Below are positions 55,111 to 64,000 of a stretch of DNA of 64,000 bases, in pieces. Location: positions 1 through 64,000 of the forward strand of contig NZ_JADQWB010000004.1 in NCBI RefSeq assembly GCF_015704895.1, in the 5' to 3' direction. Position numbers and translations under genes: made by a program. Within the stretch, counting starts at the first letter, position 1, and every line of letters starts with the position of its first letter. The notes under the pieces are model-generated. The model had not been told where the DNA came from and did no database searches. It saw only the letters and a list, made by a program, of their open reading frames with translations. Source of the DNA: Agrobacterium leguminum. GTDB taxonomy: Bacteria; Pseudomonadota; Alphaproteobacteria; Rhizobiales; Rhizobiaceae.

Positions 55111-55631
55111 TTATCGTCCAGATCGCCGTCATGCCAGACGAGATGTCTCGTGGCCTTCGGCAGATGCTCTATTTCGTCGGCAATGAAATAGGGCGGAATA
55201 TCAAGCTCCGTCAATGCCTGACGGGTTGCGGCGACCCAGCGGAACTCCAGCTCGTTGTCGCCATCCTGAACGCGGTGAATGATATCGGTCGGATGAAACG
55301 CCAGTGTCTCCGGCAGGTCCATCAGGTAATAAAATCCGAGTTCGTGCCAGTCCTTGCCTTCGTAGTGAAAGAAATTTTCGACCGCCCAGAGAAGCCGCCC
55401 GATCTTGGCCTCGACGCCAAGCTCTTCCACCATTTCGCGTGCCAGCGTTTCTTCAGAGCGTTCGCCCATTTCGGCGCGGCCACCCGGAAAGGTCCAGAAT
55501 TTTTCATGCGACGCCCGGTGCACCAGCACGTGGCCATCGCGAAACGCCAGTCCCGCGACCCGCATCTGAAAAATGCGCTTCGGCTTGAACTTCATGCGGA
55601 TGCGGGTGTCCTGCTTGGTATCGTGTGTCAT
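55107..55631 (-). CDS. NUDIX hydrolase (second of a tandem pair)
   Basis: A 174-residue protein with a complete Nudix box, GRAEMGERSEETLAREMVEELG (51-72). It shares FQMRVAxLxFxxxHVLVxR at the start and ENFFxYxxxxxHELGFYYLxxLxxxLxFHxxDIxHRVxDG with its neighbour. The start at ATG 55631 overlaps the DinB stop (ATGA); the longer frame upstream reads through the DinB coding region. Substrate not predictable; clean-up of damaged nucleotides or dinucleotide phosphates are the common roles. Confidence 0.88.
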   Translation of the reverse strand: MTHDTKQDTRIRMKFKPKRIFQMRVAGLAFRDGHVLVHRASHEKFWTFPGGRAEMGERSEETLAREMVEELGVEAKIGRLLWAVENFFHYEGKDWHELGFYYLMDLPETLAFHPTDIIHRVQDGDNELEFRWVAATRQALTELDIPPYFIADEIEHLPKATRHLVWHDGDLDDK

Positions 55632-56209
55632 GGCGCTGACCTGCGGGCTGGAAACATCAAATCGGTTTCCGTCCACCCTAGCGCATCCATCTCATCTTTT
55701 CTCGCCTTTGCGTCATCTCCCACAATGAATTCATCCAGTTGCGGCGGCTTGAGCGCAGTGCCGGACAACATCGCATGCGCCTGCCCGCGATGATGCGTCT
55801 GGTGCTGGAAGAGATGGGACAGGATATCGTCACAGCGATCCTGCTGGATACGCGCGCCGCGATGGATATTGACGTTAGCCGCAAGGCCGTCTTCATCGAG
55901 ACTGTCGACAAATGCGATCAGCACCTCGTCCAACTCCGTCTGAGCAACATGCAAATCCGCCATGGTGGCGAAAGGCTCCTCTTCAGCAAAGGCCGCAAGG
56001 CCGAGCGTGCCGCCCTGCAGGGCATCGATATAAAAAAGGTCAACGGTATAGATGTGGTTCAGCGTCGCCCTGAGCGTCGGAAAGAAACTCACACGGGAAG
56101 CCACAAACGCCTCCTGCGAAAGCTGAAGACAGGCCCGATGCAGCCGAAAATTGGCCAGCCGGTTATTGCGCGCGAGTTTGCGGAAGACCCGCAGCGGATC
56201 GTAAGACAT
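55628..56209 (-). CDS. DinB-family metal-binding protein
   Basis: A 193-residue four-helix-bundle protein of the DinB/YfiT superfamily. The three metal-binding histidines are visible: one in TLRATLNHIYTVDLFYIDAL and two in HLFQHQTHHRGQAHAMLSG. Members often use bacillithiol, mycothiol or glutathione as thiol partner in detoxification; which applies here is unknown. Despite the name it is unrelated to DNA polymerase IV. First gene of an overlapping dinB-nudix-nudix-ybgC set leading into tol-pal. Confidence 0.9.
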   Translation of the reverse strand: MSYDPLRVFRKLARNNRLANFRLHRACLQLSQEAFVASRVSFFPTLRATLNHIYTVDLFYIDALQGGTLGLAAFAEEEPFATMADLHVAQTELDEVLIAFVDSLDEDGLAANVNIHRGARIQQDRCDDILSHLFQHQTHHRGQAHAMLSGTALKPPQLDEFIVGDDAKARKDEMDALGWTETDLMFPARRSAP

Positions 56210-56245
56210 GAAGGCTCCTCCATTGACGCCGAAGGACGGCGTCGT

Positions 56246-56464
56246 TCAATCGACGCGTTTCAGCTCCGATCTGCTTTTCAGAACACTGGCGCCGTCGTCC
56301 TGCTCGATCAGATAGGCAGGCTCCTGCCTGCTCGCTTTCCGCTTTATTCTGGAGCCGGCGACGGTGCGTTCGACATCATCCGTGAAAGCCTCGACGATTT
56401 TACCTTCACCGGTACCACTGCCCCAGTTCCACCGGACCTTCGTGCCCTTGCGATACACCGACAT
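56246..56464 (-). CDS. Tudor-like (DUF2945/HVA1) small protein
   Basis: A 72-residue protein starting MSVYRKGTKVRWNWGSGTGEGKIVEAFTDDVERT, the hallmark opening of the DUF2945 'hypervirulence-associated TUDOR domain' family. A C-terminal SELKRVD closing strand is also typical. ATG 56464 is preceded by GGAG six bases upstream, with two further in-frame ATGs before it. The family's molecular role is unknown. It lies between ruvB and dinB on the same strand. Confidence 0.88.
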   Translation of the reverse strand: MSVYRKGTKVRWNWGSGTGEGKIVEAFTDDVERTVAGSRIKRKASRQEPAYLIEQDDGASVLKSRSELKRVD

Positions 56465-56516
56465 GATCATCTCCGTGCCAAATACGATCAAATGCCGGCA
56501 CGCCGGGCTTGTTCCC

Positions 56517-57557
56517 TCAATCCTCCTCCAGCGTCAGCCGGAACTGCGCCGCCTCGATATCCTTTGGCGGCTGCATGCCCAGATGTTTCCAGGCCGTGCC
56601 GGTCAGAATGCGGCCGCGCGGCGTGCGCTGGATGAAGCCCTGCTGGATCATATAGGGTTCGATAATATCCTCGATGGCGTCGCGCGGCTCCGAAAGGCCG
56701 GCGGCGATGGTTTCGATGCCAACCGGGCCTCCGCCGAAATTGACGGCGATCATGGTGAGATAACGCATGTCGAGCTGGTCGAGGCCCATTTTGTCGACCA
56801 GAAGCCGGGTCAAAGCCTCATCGGCGATCTCACGCGTGACCGCTTCCGCCCGCGCCACCTCAGCGAAATCGCGCACGCGGCGCAATAGCCGTCCGGCGAT
56901 ACGCGGCGTGCCACGGGCACGCCTTGCCACCTCGCGCGCACCCTCGTCGGTCATGTTCAGCCCCATCAGCCGCGCGCCGCGCCGGACGATCAGTTCCAGT
57001 TCGTCGACGGTGTAGAAAGCCAACCGGACGGGAATGCCGAAGCGGTCGCGCAGCGGCGTCGTCAAAAGCCCAAGACGAGTCGTCGCGGCGACAAGGGTGA
57101 ATTTGGAAAGATCGATCTTCACCGAACGTGCCGCCGGTCCTTCGCCGATGATGAGGTCGAGCTGGAAATCCTCCATTGCCGGATAGAGAATTTCTTCCAC
57201 CGCCGGGTTGAGACGGTGGATTTCATCGATGAAGAGTACGTCGCGCTCCTCGAGATTGGTCAGAAGTGCGGCAAGATCGCCCGCCTTGGCGATGACAGGG
57301 CCGGATGTCGATTTGAAGTTGACGCCAAGTTCCTTGGCCATGATCTGCGCCAGCGTGGTCTTGCCGAGACCGGGCGGGCCTACGAACAACACGTGATCCA
57401 GCGCCTCGCCACGGTTCTTGGCCGCCTCGATAAATACCTTGAGATTGGCGCGGGCCTCCGCCTGGCCGGTAAAATCGTCCAGCGACTGCGGACGCAGGGT
57501 GGTGTCGATATCCTCACCGCGCTTTTCGGGGGTGATCAGCCTTGCCGCATCACTCAT
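56517..57557 (-). CDS. ruvB: Holliday junction branch migration helicase RuvB
   Basis: A 346-residue AAA+ motor. Walker A GPPGLGKT is at 60-67 and Walker B is [12 protein letters not shown] at about 110. Sensor 1 ([19 protein letters not shown]) and the arginine finger follow. The C-terminal winged helix ends [17 protein letters not shown]. It drives branch migration with RuvA tetramers. Its start shares four bases with the stop of the VapC-like toxin gene (ATGA), so RuvB translation is probably coupled to the toxin message. Confidence 0.98.
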   Translation of the reverse strand: MSDAARLITPEKRGEDIDTTLRPQSLDDFTGQAEARANLKVFIEAAKNRGEALDHVLFVGPPGLGKTTLAQIMAKELGVNFKSTSGPVIAKAGDLAALLTNLEERDVLFIDEIHRLNPAVEEILYPAMEDFQLDLIIGEGPAARSVKIDLSKFTLVAATTRLGLLTTPLRDRFGIPVRLAFYTVDELELIVRRGARLMGLNMTDEGAREVARRARGTPRIAGRLLRRVRDFAEVARAEAVTREIADEALTRLLVDKMGLDQLDMRYLTMIAVNFGGGPVGIETIAAGLSEPRDAIEDIIEPYMIQQGFIQRTPRGRILTGTAWKHLGMQPPKDIEAAQFRLTLEED

Positions 57558-57961
57558 GTCAGAAGTTCCATTCCGGGCAGCTTGCGAGCAGCCTTTTTGT
57601 CAAACGTATATGTCGCCACGCAGCCATTGACCCTGTTGCTTTCCGATACAATTGCGTCGGAAAAATCCGCATTTGTATTCCGGCATATGTCGATGGCATT
57701 GCCAATCGCCTCATAATCCGGAATTTCCAGTTCCCGCCGCTCAAGCATAAGCTGGAAAAACTCCAGAACGGTGCTTTTAGGATAACCGTAGAACTGGCCT
57801 AGTACCCACGCCGTCTCCAAAATCACAGCAAGACTTACAAGCAGGGTTTCTCCGTCCTCAAGCCGTGTAAGAAGACGCTTCACCGTTTCTTTTTGTTCGA
57901 CATCGTCATCTACCACGATACGGAGCAGAATATTCGTGTCTATTCCGAAACGGCTGGTCAT
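57554..57961 (-). CDS. PIN-domain toxin (VapC family)
   Basis: A 135-residue PIN-domain ribonuclease. The acidic active site is complete: D8 in [11 protein letters not shown]49 in [10 protein letters not shown]99 and D102 in NADFSDAIV, and D121 in [13 protein letters not shown]. VapC toxins cleave tRNA or rRNA when free of antitoxin. Its start overlaps the antitoxin stop (ATGA) and its stop overlaps ruvB, so the module is wedged between ruvA and ruvB with no spacer. Whether it is still toxic cannot be seen. Confidence 0.88.
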   Translation of the reverse strand: MTSRFGIDTNILLRIVVDDDVEQKETVKRLLTRLEDGETLLVSLAVILETAWVLGQFYGYPKSTVLEFFQLMLERRELEIPDYEAIGNAIDICRNTNADFSDAIVSESNRVNGCVATYTFDKKAARKLPGMELLT

Positions 57962-58236
57962 TCGTCTTCCGTCTTACCCGTAGAACGCTTGTATCGCGCA
58001 ACGGCTCCCTCACCAATCGCGTCATTCATCTGCTCGACGGTAAGCTTTTTGCCATTCGGAGGTTTACCGAGAATTCCGGCCAGATCGGCAAGAGATTTAT
58101 TGCGAGGGACAACGATCATCTCCCCGTTACGAACCCAAGCGTAACATTTGTCGCCGGGCTTGATTTTCAATTGTTCGCGCACGTTCTTGGGAACTGTCAT
58201 CTGCCCTTTGGAGGTGATTGTCACCTGAAAGCCCAT
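57958..58236 (-). CDS. AbrB/MazE-fold antitoxin
   Basis: A 92-residue protein with a SpoVT/AbrB swapped-hairpin DNA-binding domain (VTITSKGQMTVPKNVREQLKIKPGDKCYAWVRNGEMIVVPRN, residues 4-46). A C-terminal tail (KSLADLAGILGKPPNGKKLTVEQMNDAIGEGAVARYK) would wrap the PIN toxin. Such antitoxins repress their own promoter. It precedes the vapC-like gene and follows ruvA by 55 bases. An own promoter inside this 55-base gap is likely for such pairs, but I could not fix one. Confidence 0.88.
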   Translation of the reverse strand: MGFQVTITSKGQMTVPKNVREQLKIKPGDKCYAWVRNGEMIVVPRNKSLADLAGILGKPPNGKKLTVEQMNDAIGEGAVARYKRSTGKTEDE

Positions 58237-58291
58237 GCTGCTGCCCTTTTCTTACTTTTCACCCATTGTAAGGAATTTAGCATTAAGCGCA

Positions 58292-58909
58292 TCAACGCGA
58301 AAGCTCTTTCAGCCCGAGCCGGATCAGCTTGGCGCTGTCGCCGCCCTCCCCACCGTTCTTCAGCGCGGCGGCAACCGCGTTGGCGGCCTGGTCGCGCGAA
58401 TAGCCGAGATTGGTGAGCGCGGAAACGGCATCCGCCACCGGTGCGGATGCGACGCCTTCGCCAAGCTCCTGCTTGAGGCCGATCGAGGCGGAAGCCTCTC
58501 CTGCGAAGGCCGGCGCCTTGTTGCGAAGCTCGGTCACAAGACGCACCGCCACCTTCGGCCCGACGCCCGGCGCGCGTGAGATCATCGTTTTGTCCTGTAG
58601 CGCAATGGCATTGGCCAGTTCGGAGGGTGACAGCGTGGAAAGAACGGCCAAGGCCACTTTCGAGCCCACACCCTGCACGCTCTGCAGCAGGTTGAACCAT
58701 TCCCGCTCCAGCGCCGAGAGAAAACCGAAGAGCTTCAGCTGATCCTCACGCACATAGGTTTCGATGAACAGCACCACCGCCTCCCCGACGGAGCCGATTT
58801 TCGACAGCGTGCGCGCCGAACAATAGGCGACGTAACAGACGCCGTGCACATCCACCAGCACATAGTCCGCGCCGATTTCCTCGATGCTGCCTTTCAGTTT
58901 TCCGATCAT
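58292..58909 (-). CDS. ruvA: Holliday junction DNA-binding protein RuvA
   Basis: A 205-residue protein with three domains. The N-terminal OB fold ([31 protein letters not shown]) is followed by two helix-hairpin-helix motifs ([21 protein letters not shown] and [21 protein letters not shown]). After a flexible linker the C-terminal RuvB-binding domain begins [22 protein letters not shown]. It forms tetramers on Holliday junctions. It is 32 bases downstream of ruvC; the normal partner ruvB is separated from it by the toxin-antitoxin pair. Confidence 0.97.
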   Translation of the reverse strand: MIGKLKGSIEEIGADYVLVDVHGVCYVAYCSARTLSKIGSVGEAVVLFIETYVREDQLKLFGFLSALEREWFNLLQSVQGVGSKVALAVLSTLSPSELANAIALQDKTMISRAPGVGPKVAVRLVTELRNKAPAFAGEASASIGLKQELGEGVASAPVADAVSALTNLGYSRDQAANAVAAALKNGGEGGDSAKLIRLGLKELSR

Positions 58910-58941
58910 GATGCCGCCCGCTGCAATGAGACTTTAAATAT

Positions 58942-59454
58942 TCAACCGGCCGCCAGCAGTCGCCGCATCCTGTCACCGCCGCGATTATGGGCGTGGCAGA
59001 TTGCGATGGCGAGCGCGTCCGCCGCATCGTTACCCTTGAATTCGGCCTTCGGCATCAGGATTTTCAGCATCATGTGAATTTGCTGCTTTTCGCCGTGCCC
59101 GACACCGATCACGGCCTTCTTCACCGCGTTCGGCGCATATTCGAAGACCGGCAACCCTGCCCGCGCCGGAACCAGCATGGCGATGCCGCGCGCCTGACCG
59201 AGTTTCAGCGTGGCCACCGCATCCTTGTTCACGAAAGTCTGCTCCACCGCCGCCTCGTCGGGCTGGTGGCTGTGCACGATATCCGCCAGCCCGTCATGCA
59301 GCTGGCAGAGCCGGGAGGCCAGATCCATATCGCCGTCCGACGTCACCGTGCCGGAGGCGACAAACCGCAGGCTGTTGCCGAGGGTGTCGATCACCCCCCA
59401 GCCGGTGCGCCTTAATCCGGGGTCAATGCCGATGATTCGAATCGTCTTTTGCAT
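58942..59454 (-). CDS. ruvC: Crossover junction endodeoxyribonuclease RuvC
   Basis: A 170-residue RNase H-fold resolvase that nicks Holliday junctions. The four acidic catalytic residues are D11 ([12 protein letters not shown]), E71 ([11 protein letters not shown]), and D143 and D146 ([13 protein letters not shown]). ATG 59454 is preceded by AAGGTG. It is the first gene of the ruv set and carries a LexA-like box upstream. Length is normal for the family. Confidence 0.97.
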   Translation of the reverse strand: MQKTIRIIGIDPGLRRTGWGVIDTLGNSLRFVASGTVTSDGDMDLASRLCQLHDGLADIVHSHQPDEAAVEQTFVNKDAVATLKLGQARGIAMLVPARAGLPVFEYAPNAVKKAVIGVGHGEKQQIHMMLKILMPKAEFKGNDAADALAIAICHAHNRGGDRMRRLLAAG

Positions 59455-59497
59455 GAGGCACCTTATCTTTCCGGCTGCGACCCTGCCAGCGATAAGT

Positions 59498-59512
59498 GAA
59501 CAAAACGACAAC
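59498..59512 (-). promoter_or_regulatory. LexA-like SOS box upstream of ruvC
   Basis: On the ruvC strand the site reads GTTGTCGTTTTGTTC, one mismatch from the alphaproteobacterial LexA direct repeat GTTC-N7-GTTC. It lies 44 bases before the ruvC start. SOS control of ruv genes is usual. Confidence 0.5.
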
Positions 59513-59700
59513 ATTCATCAAATTTGCAGTGCAGCATTTACCTCTGCTTAAACCGCGTACCGCATTGTTCCCCCACAAAATCAAAAAAGGGGAGCTGCGG
59601 ACATGATGATCCGCAGCATAATATTTGAGCCATATCAGCCATCCGGTGGCGCCACATGCTTGGCGCGGGAACTGATCCGGCATTGGGGGCTGTATCGGCC

Positions 59701-62010
59701 ATGCTGAACCGTTTTCATTCCATATCCACCAAAGTGCTGGCGATTTTCCTGGCGCTTATGGCGATCTCGACCGGGGCTCTGACACTTCTCGGTTATCAGA
59801 GCAGCAGCGGCGTTCTCGAAGAACAGGCGTCGAAATCCATGGAGAGCATTCTCGTCTTTCGCGGCGACATGCTTCAGGAGCGTCTTGAGCAGCTGAAAAC
59901 GCAGGCGGATTCCATTGCCAAGATCGAATCCCTGCAAATGGCTGTCGTTTCCATGCGCAGCGGCTGGGCGACCGTGCAGAAGAACTCCGGCGACGCGAAG
60001 GCGGAACTGCAGCGCGTCTTCGTCAAGGAAAACCCCTTCGGCGAAAAGGAAAAGCTGATCAAGCCGGAAAGCCCGAGCGGCTTTTATTATTCGACCCATG
60101 AAAAAACCCAGACGGATATTGGCGGTTATCTGCAGGGAACGCCGTTCAGCGACGTTCTCTTCATCGATCCCGCAGGCACGGTCTATTACTCTTACCTGAA
60201 GGGAACGGCTTTCGGGGAAACCGTCACCGGCAGCGCGTGGGCGGAAAGCGGCCTCGGCGCGGCCTTCACGCGCGGCGCCGCGAATGCCGAAAAGGCCGTG
60301 AACGACGTGGCGCAGACCAGCTTCTCCGGCCTGCGCATCGACGCCGCCACGAAAGAGGCCGGTATTTATTTCGGCGTTCCGGTCGTCAAATTCGGCGCGT
60401 TCAAGGGCATCGTCCTCTTCCGGGTCAAGGAAGAGATCTTCAGCCAGATCCTCACGAAAGGTGTGACGGCCGGCAGTTCCGAACAGTCGGCAATCGTTTC
60501 CGCCGATGGCAAGGTTATCGGCGTGGAGGGCAACAGGCTGGTCGGTCTCGATCCGGCAATCTATGGTTTCCATGGGCAGGCGCTGAATACGACAGGCATG
60601 ACGATTGCCAAGATCGACCGTGCGGATGGCGAGGCCAACGCCTATGCCCGCCCCTTCTCCTTTGCCGGGGAAAAATATCTCGCGGTGGAAAGCATGCTGC
60701 GCAGCGAATTGAATGCGGGCTCGGTTTCGATTGCCGGCACGCTTGCCGTGATCGGCCTTTGCGTTCTGGCGGCCATGTGCGCGGCGACGGCCTTTTTCGC
60801 GCGACGCCTGTTCGCACCGCTGGAAAAGCTTGCAGGATTGACCGGCGAAGTGGCCGCAGGCCGTCTCGATGCGGAGATCGGCAATCAGGACCGAAAGGAC
60901 GAGATCGGCCGCATGGCGCGGGCGCTCGGCAGTTTCCGCGAAAAGCTCATCCTGCAGCGGGAGATGGAAGAAACCGCATCGCGCACGCGTGAGGAAGCCG
61001 AAACGGCCCGCCGCGCGCATCTGGCGGAACGGGAGGCCGAGGCCGGCACTCTGCAGATGGTCGTGCATTCTCTGGATGAAGGTCTGGACCGGCTGGCGAA
61101 CGGCAACCTTGCCTATCGTATCGAAACCGTCTTCCCCGACGATCTCGAAAGCCTGCGCCACAATTTCAACACGGCGCTTTCCCGGCTCAGCGAAACCATG
61201 CAGGCCATCGGCGGCAACTCCGCCGCGGTGCGTGGCGGTTCCGAGGAGATGCGGGTGGGGGCCGACCAACTCGCCGAACGCACCGAGCGACAGGCAGCTT
61301 CCATTACCGAAACGGCAAGCGCCATCAAGGCGATCACCGAGGCCGTCCGCGACCAGATCGAACGCGCCGAACAGGCAACGCGGATCGCTCGCGACGCCAG
61401 CGCGGAAGCCACAGCATCCAGCCGCGTGATGGAGCAAACCATCGCCGCCATGGAGGCGATCCAGACCTCATCACGCCAGATCAACCAGATCATCGGCGTC
61501 ATCGATGAAATCGCCTTCCAGACCAACCTTCTAGCCCTCAATGCCGGCGTGGAGGCAGCCCGTGCGGGCGAAGCAGGCAAAGGCTTTGCGGTCGTGGCGC
61601 AGGAGGTGCGCGAACTGGCGCAGCGTTCGGCGGCGGCTGCAAAGGAGATCACCAGCCTGCTGAAACGCTCCACCGACGAGGTTTCCGCCGGCGTGGCGCT
61701 GGTGGAAAAAGCAGGCACGTCGCTTTCCGGCATCGGCAAGCATGTGCAGACCATCAGCGCGCGCATTGAGGAGATCATGGACTCCACCCGCGAGGAAGCG
61801 CACACGCTCTCGGAAATCAACAGCACCGTCGCCAGCCTCGACACCATGACCCAGCAGAATGCCGCCATGGTGGAAGAAACGACGGCCGCCATTCACAATC
61901 TCGCCTCCGAAGCGGGTGAAATGGATGGCAGGCTTGGACAATTCACGCTGGCTTCCGACCGGGATGCGGCTGGTCATCGTGACGCCCGACAAATTCGGCG
62001 GGCAGGCTGA
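59701..62010 (+). CDS. Methyl-accepting chemotaxis protein, two HAMP domains
   Basis: A 769-residue chemoreceptor. Membrane span 1 is at about 8-30 and span 2 at about 341-365, enclosing a 310-residue periplasmic sensor of dCache-like appearance. A first HAMP domain follows ([27 protein letters not shown]), then a coiled coil rich in Glu and Arg, a second HAMP-like segment ([23 protein letters not shown]), and the signalling domain with the hairpin tip [36 protein letters not shown] near residue 601. No C-terminal CheR/B tether is present. ATG 59656 is an in-frame alternative start. Confidence 0.92.
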   Translation: MLNRFHSISTKVLAIFLALMAISTGALTLLGYQSSSGVLEEQASKSMESILVFRGDMLQERLEQLKTQADSIAKIESLQMAVVSMRSGWATVQKNSGDAKAELQRVFVKENPFGEKEKLIKPESPSGFYYSTHEKTQTDIGGYLQGTPFSDVLFIDPAGTVYYSYLKGTAFGETVTGSAWAESGLGAAFTRGAANAEKAVNDVAQTSFSGLRIDAATKEAGIYFGVPVVKFGAFKGIVLFRVKEEIFSQILTKGVTAGSSEQSAIVSADGKVIGVEGNRLVGLDPAIYGFHGQALNTTGMTIAKIDRADGEANAYARPFSFAGEKYLAVESMLRSELNAGSVSIAGTLAVIGLCVLAAMCAATAFFARRLFAPLEKLAGLTGEVAAGRLDAEIGNQDRKDEIGRMARALGSFREKLILQREMEETASRTREEAETARRAHLAEREAEAGTLQMVVHSLDEGLDRLANGNLAYRIETVFPDDLESLRHNFNTALSRLSETMQAIGGNSAAVRGGSEEMRVGADQLAERTERQAASITETASAIKAITEAVRDQIERAEQATRIARDASAEATASSRVMEQTIAAMEAIQTSSRQINQIIGVIDEIAFQTNLLALNAGVEAARAGEAGKGFAVVAQEVRELAQRSAAAAKEITSLLKRSTDEVSAGVALVEKAGTSLSGIGKHVQTISARIEEIMDSTREEAHTLSEINSTVASLDTMTQQNAAMVEETTAAIHNLASEAGEMDGRLGQFTLASDRDAAGHRDARQIRRAG

Positions 62011-62019
62011 AAAAGTAAA

Positions 62020-62048
62020 GGGGCCTCTCCGGAGGCCCCAATTTTTTT
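62020..62048 (+). terminator. Rho-independent terminator after the chemoreceptor
   Basis: GGGGCCTC (62020-62027) pairs with GAGGCCCC (62032-62039), followed by AATTTTTTT. It is ten bases after the stop. Confidence 0.85.
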
Positions 62049-62140
62049 GAACCATCCTTCAATTCTGCGCGACTTCACTGGTAAATCGGGACACGCGCCT
62101 TACATCCGCAGCAAAGATTTAAATTTCGCAGGAGCGTCGG

Positions 62141-63142
62141 ATGATCCCCTTTTCAATTCTCGACCTTTCGCCCATCGGCGAAGGCGAGAGCGTCAGCGAG
62201 GCGCTTGAAAATTCCCGCCGAATGGCGATCAAGGCCGAAGAACATGGCTATAACCGCATCTGGCTGGCGGAGCACCACGGCATGCCGGGCATTGCCAGTG
62301 CGGCAACGTCGCTGGTCATCGCCCATGTGGGCGCGGCCACGAAACATATCCGCGTCGGTTCCGGCGGCATCATGCTGCCCAACCATTCCCCGCTCGTCAT
62401 CGCCGAGCAGTTCGGCACGCTTGCGGCGCTGCTTCCCGGCCGTGTCGATCTCGGTCTCGGCCGTGCGCCCGGAACCGACATGCGCACGGCACGGGCGCTG
62501 CGCCGCAATCTCGATGCCGGCGCGGAAAACTTCCCGCACGATATTGTCGAGCTCCAGCGTTACCTCGGCCCGCCGCAGCAGGATCAGGCTATTCTCGCCG
62601 TGCCCGGCATGAATTCGAATGTGCCGATCTGGCTGCTCGGCTCCAGCACCTATAGCGCGCATCTCGCCGCAGCCCTCGGCCTGCCCTATTCCTTCGCCTC
62701 GCATTTCGCGCCCGATATGCTGATGGAAGCCATCCATATCTATCGCGAGCGCTTCCAGCCCTCTGAAGTGCTTGATAAACCTTATGTGATGGTGGGTGTG
62801 ATGGGGGTCGGCGCCGATACGGACGAGGAGGCGCAACATCTCTTCACCTCGTCGCAGCAGCAATTCGTCAACCTGCGCCGCAACGTGCGCACGCAGTTTC
62901 CGAAGCCGGTGCACAGCATGGACGATTACTGGAACGAGATGGAACGTTTCTCTGTCGAACACACGCTGCGTTTCGCAGCCGTGGGCTCGCCTGAGACGAT
63001 CCAGCGCCATCTCGACGGTTTCCTGGCGGAAACGCAGGCGGATGAGCTGATCGTTTCCATGCCGATCCATGACATCGAAAAGCGGCTGCGATCCGTGGAG
63101 ATTTTTGCCGACGTGCGGACCTCCATAAGGAAGGCCGCCTAA
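62141..63142 (+). CDS. LLM-class (luciferase-like) flavin-dependent oxidoreductase
   Basis: A 333-residue TIM-barrel protein of the bacterial luciferase-like monooxygenase superfamily, MsnO8 subgroup. It starts [111 protein letters not shown], which is the family signature. It probably uses FMNH2 supplied by a separate reductase; the substrate is unknown. The gene is monocistronic, bounded by terminators on both sides. Confidence 0.9.
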   Translation: MIPFSILDLSPIGEGESVSEALENSRRMAIKAEEHGYNRIWLAEHHGMPGIASAATSLVIAHVGAATKHIRVGSGGIMLPNHSPLVIAEQFGTLAALLPGRVDLGLGRAPGTDMRTARALRRNLDAGAENFPHDIVELQRYLGPPQQDQAILAVPGMNSNVPIWLLGSSTYSAHLAAALGLPYSFASHFAPDMLMEAIHIYRERFQPSEVLDKPYVMVGVMGVGADTDEEAQHLFTSSQQQFVNLRRNVRTQFPKPVHSMDDYWNEMERFSVEHTLRFAAVGSPETIQRHLDGFLAETQADELIVSMPIHDIEKRLRSVEIFADVRTSIRKAA

Positions 63143-63145
63143 ACA

Positions 63146-63182
63146 AAAAGCCCCGGAGCGGATCGCTACCGGGGCTTTTTTT
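63146..63182. terminator. Bidirectional terminator between the LLM oxidoreductase and yebC
   Basis: AAAAGCCCCGG (63146-63156) pairs with CCGGGGCTTTT (63169-63179). T-runs are present on both strands (TTTTTTTT on plus, TTTTTG on minus). The two genes converge here. Confidence 0.85.
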
Positions 63183-63196
63183 TGAAACATGAGACG

Positions 63197-63943
63197 TCAG
63201 GCGGAAAGCTTGGCGAGAATTTCTTCGGACACTTCGAAGTTGGAATAGACGTTCTGCACGTCGTCATCGTCTTCGAGATTGTCGATGAGCTTCATCAGCG
63301 ACTGCGCCTTTTCTTCATCCACCGGCACCGTGTTCTGCGGCTTCCAGATGGCCTTGACGCTTTCAGCTTCGCCCAGCACGCCTTCCAGCGCCTTGGAAAC
63401 CTCGTTCATCGCTTCGAAACCGCAGATGATGGTGTGACCGTCTTCGGAAGATTCGACGTCGTCGGCACCGGCCTCGATGGCGGCTTCCATGACCTTGTCG
63501 GCATCGCCGACTTCAGCCTTGTAGGAGATTTCGCCAACCCGGTCGAAGGAGAAGGAGACCGAACCGGTTTCGCCGAGAGCGCCGCCGGCCTTGGTGAAGA
63601 TGGAGCGAACGTTGGAGGCGGTGCGGTTGCGGTTGTCCGTCAGGGCCTCGACGATGACGGCAACGCCACCCGGGCCGTAACCCTCGTAACGGACTTCGTC
63701 ATAGTTCTCACCATCGGCGCCGGACGCCTTCTTGATCGCACGCTCGATGTTGTCCTTGGGCATGGACTGGGCCTTGGCGTTCTGGATCGCCAGACGCAGG
63801 CGCGGGTTCATGTTCGGGTCGGGCATGCCCGTCTTTGCCGCAACGGTGATTTCGCGCGCAAGCTTGGAAAACATTTTGGACCGCACGGAGTCCTGCTTGC
63901 CCTTGCGGTGCATGATGTTCTTGAACTGTGAATGACCAGCCAT
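63197..63943 (-). CDS. yebC: YebC/PmpR-family DNA-binding regulator or translation factor
   Basis: A 248-residue protein of the YebC/TACO1 family. It begins [73 protein letters not shown], an end-to-end match to the family. Domain 2 contains [36 protein letters not shown]. Members have been described as transcription regulators and more recently as factors relieving ribosome stalling at proline runs. It is usually adjacent to ruvC; here two plus-strand genes separate them. Its promoter lies at or beyond the window's right edge. Confidence 0.95.
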   Translation of the reverse strand: MAGHSQFKNIMHRKGKQDSVRSKMFSKLAREITVAAKTGMPDPNMNPRLRLAIQNAKAQSMPKDNIERAIKKASGADGENYDEVRYEGYGPGGVAVIVEALTDNRNRTASNVRSIFTKAGGALGETGSVSFSFDRVGEISYKAEVGDADKVMEAAIEAGADDVESSEDGHTIICGFEAMNEVSKALEGVLGEAESVKAIWKPQNTVPVDEEKAQSLMKLIDNLEDDDDVQNVYSNFEVSEEILAKLSA

Positions 63944-64000
63944 GGAAAACCTGATTGTCGTAATTTGGAGATTGCGGGCCTTATAAGTGCGATAGCCGCG

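Noticed and set aside
59635-61437. A 600-codon open frame on the minus strand
   Set aside because: It is antisense to the chemoreceptor, whose domains are clear. Composition is typical of a GC-rich shadow frame.
1-64000. CRISPR arrays, prophage modules, secretion-system islands
   Set aside because: No regularly spaced repeats, phage structural genes or effector-type genes were found on either strand.

Overview
This is a GC-rich alphaproteobacterial chromosome segment that looks like Agrobacterium or a close member of the Rhizobiaceae. The strongest marker is a tRNA-Arg(CCU) gene split by a short group I intron, the classic Agrobacterium case. Other support comes from the serA-serC pair, an OpgC-type glucan modification gene, CobS/CobT cobaltochelatase genes, and palindromic intergenic repeats of the kind common in rhizobia. 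From memory, many of these genes sit on the linear chromosome (chromid) of A. fabrum C58; I could not check this.

Layout. 1-127: right end of an IS481-like insertion sequence. 223-3104 (minus): methyltransferase, hisC and tyrC, divergent from gloB and a cupin gene. 4460-4585: palindromic repeat. 4632-7181: DUF3108 protein, rpmB, a queuosine-precursor transporter under a probable preQ1-I riboswitch, and a pentapeptide-like protein. 7184-13459+: the dnaJ-like/cobS/cobT/esterase group, bolA, and aroK-aroB. 14235-18139 (plus): small membrane protein, xerD, accA, L,D-transpeptidase lipoprotein and tusA-like gene. 18170-18345: second palindromic repeat. 18383-22170: COG0523 GTPase with a Zur-like box, D,D-carboxypeptidase, M20 amidohydrolase. 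22266-22579: intron-bearing tRNA-Arg. 23262-30793 (minus): alpha-2-macroglobulin with PbpC. 30912-33384: Trm112, LON-domain protein, YbbN, aminoacyl-tRNA deacylase. 33638-34602: tRNA-Gly and tRNA-Met. 34738-44559: mnmA, opgC, Tim44-like protein, serC-serA, outer-membrane protein, glmM.

43207-59454 is a long run of minus-strand genes, read right to left: ruvC, ruvA, antitoxin, VapC toxin, ruvB, Tudor-like protein, DinB, two NUDIX genes, ybgC, tolQ-tolR-tolA-tolB-pal-cpoB, tilS, ftsH, glmM (the last group also lists under the region above). Many neighbours overlap by ATGA, so translational coupling is likely. The window closes with a chemoreceptor and a luciferase-like monooxygenase on the plus strand and yebC on the minus strand.

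Themes. Envelope building and integrity dominate (Tol-Pal, PbpC with macroglobulin, L,D- and D,D-peptidases, OpgC, OMP, FtsH, GlmM). Translation and tRNA modification is second (rpmB, yhhQ, mnmA, tilS, trm112, deacylase, three tRNAs). DNA processing is third (xerD, ruvABC). The least ordinary items are the intron in tRNA-Arg, the riboswitch whose pseudoknot takes in the start codon, the toxin-antitoxin pair inside the ruv operon, the Zur-type site in front of the His-rich GTPase, and a C10 tract next to an orphan terminator. I saw no clearly undescribed multi-gene system, no prophage and no CRISPR array.
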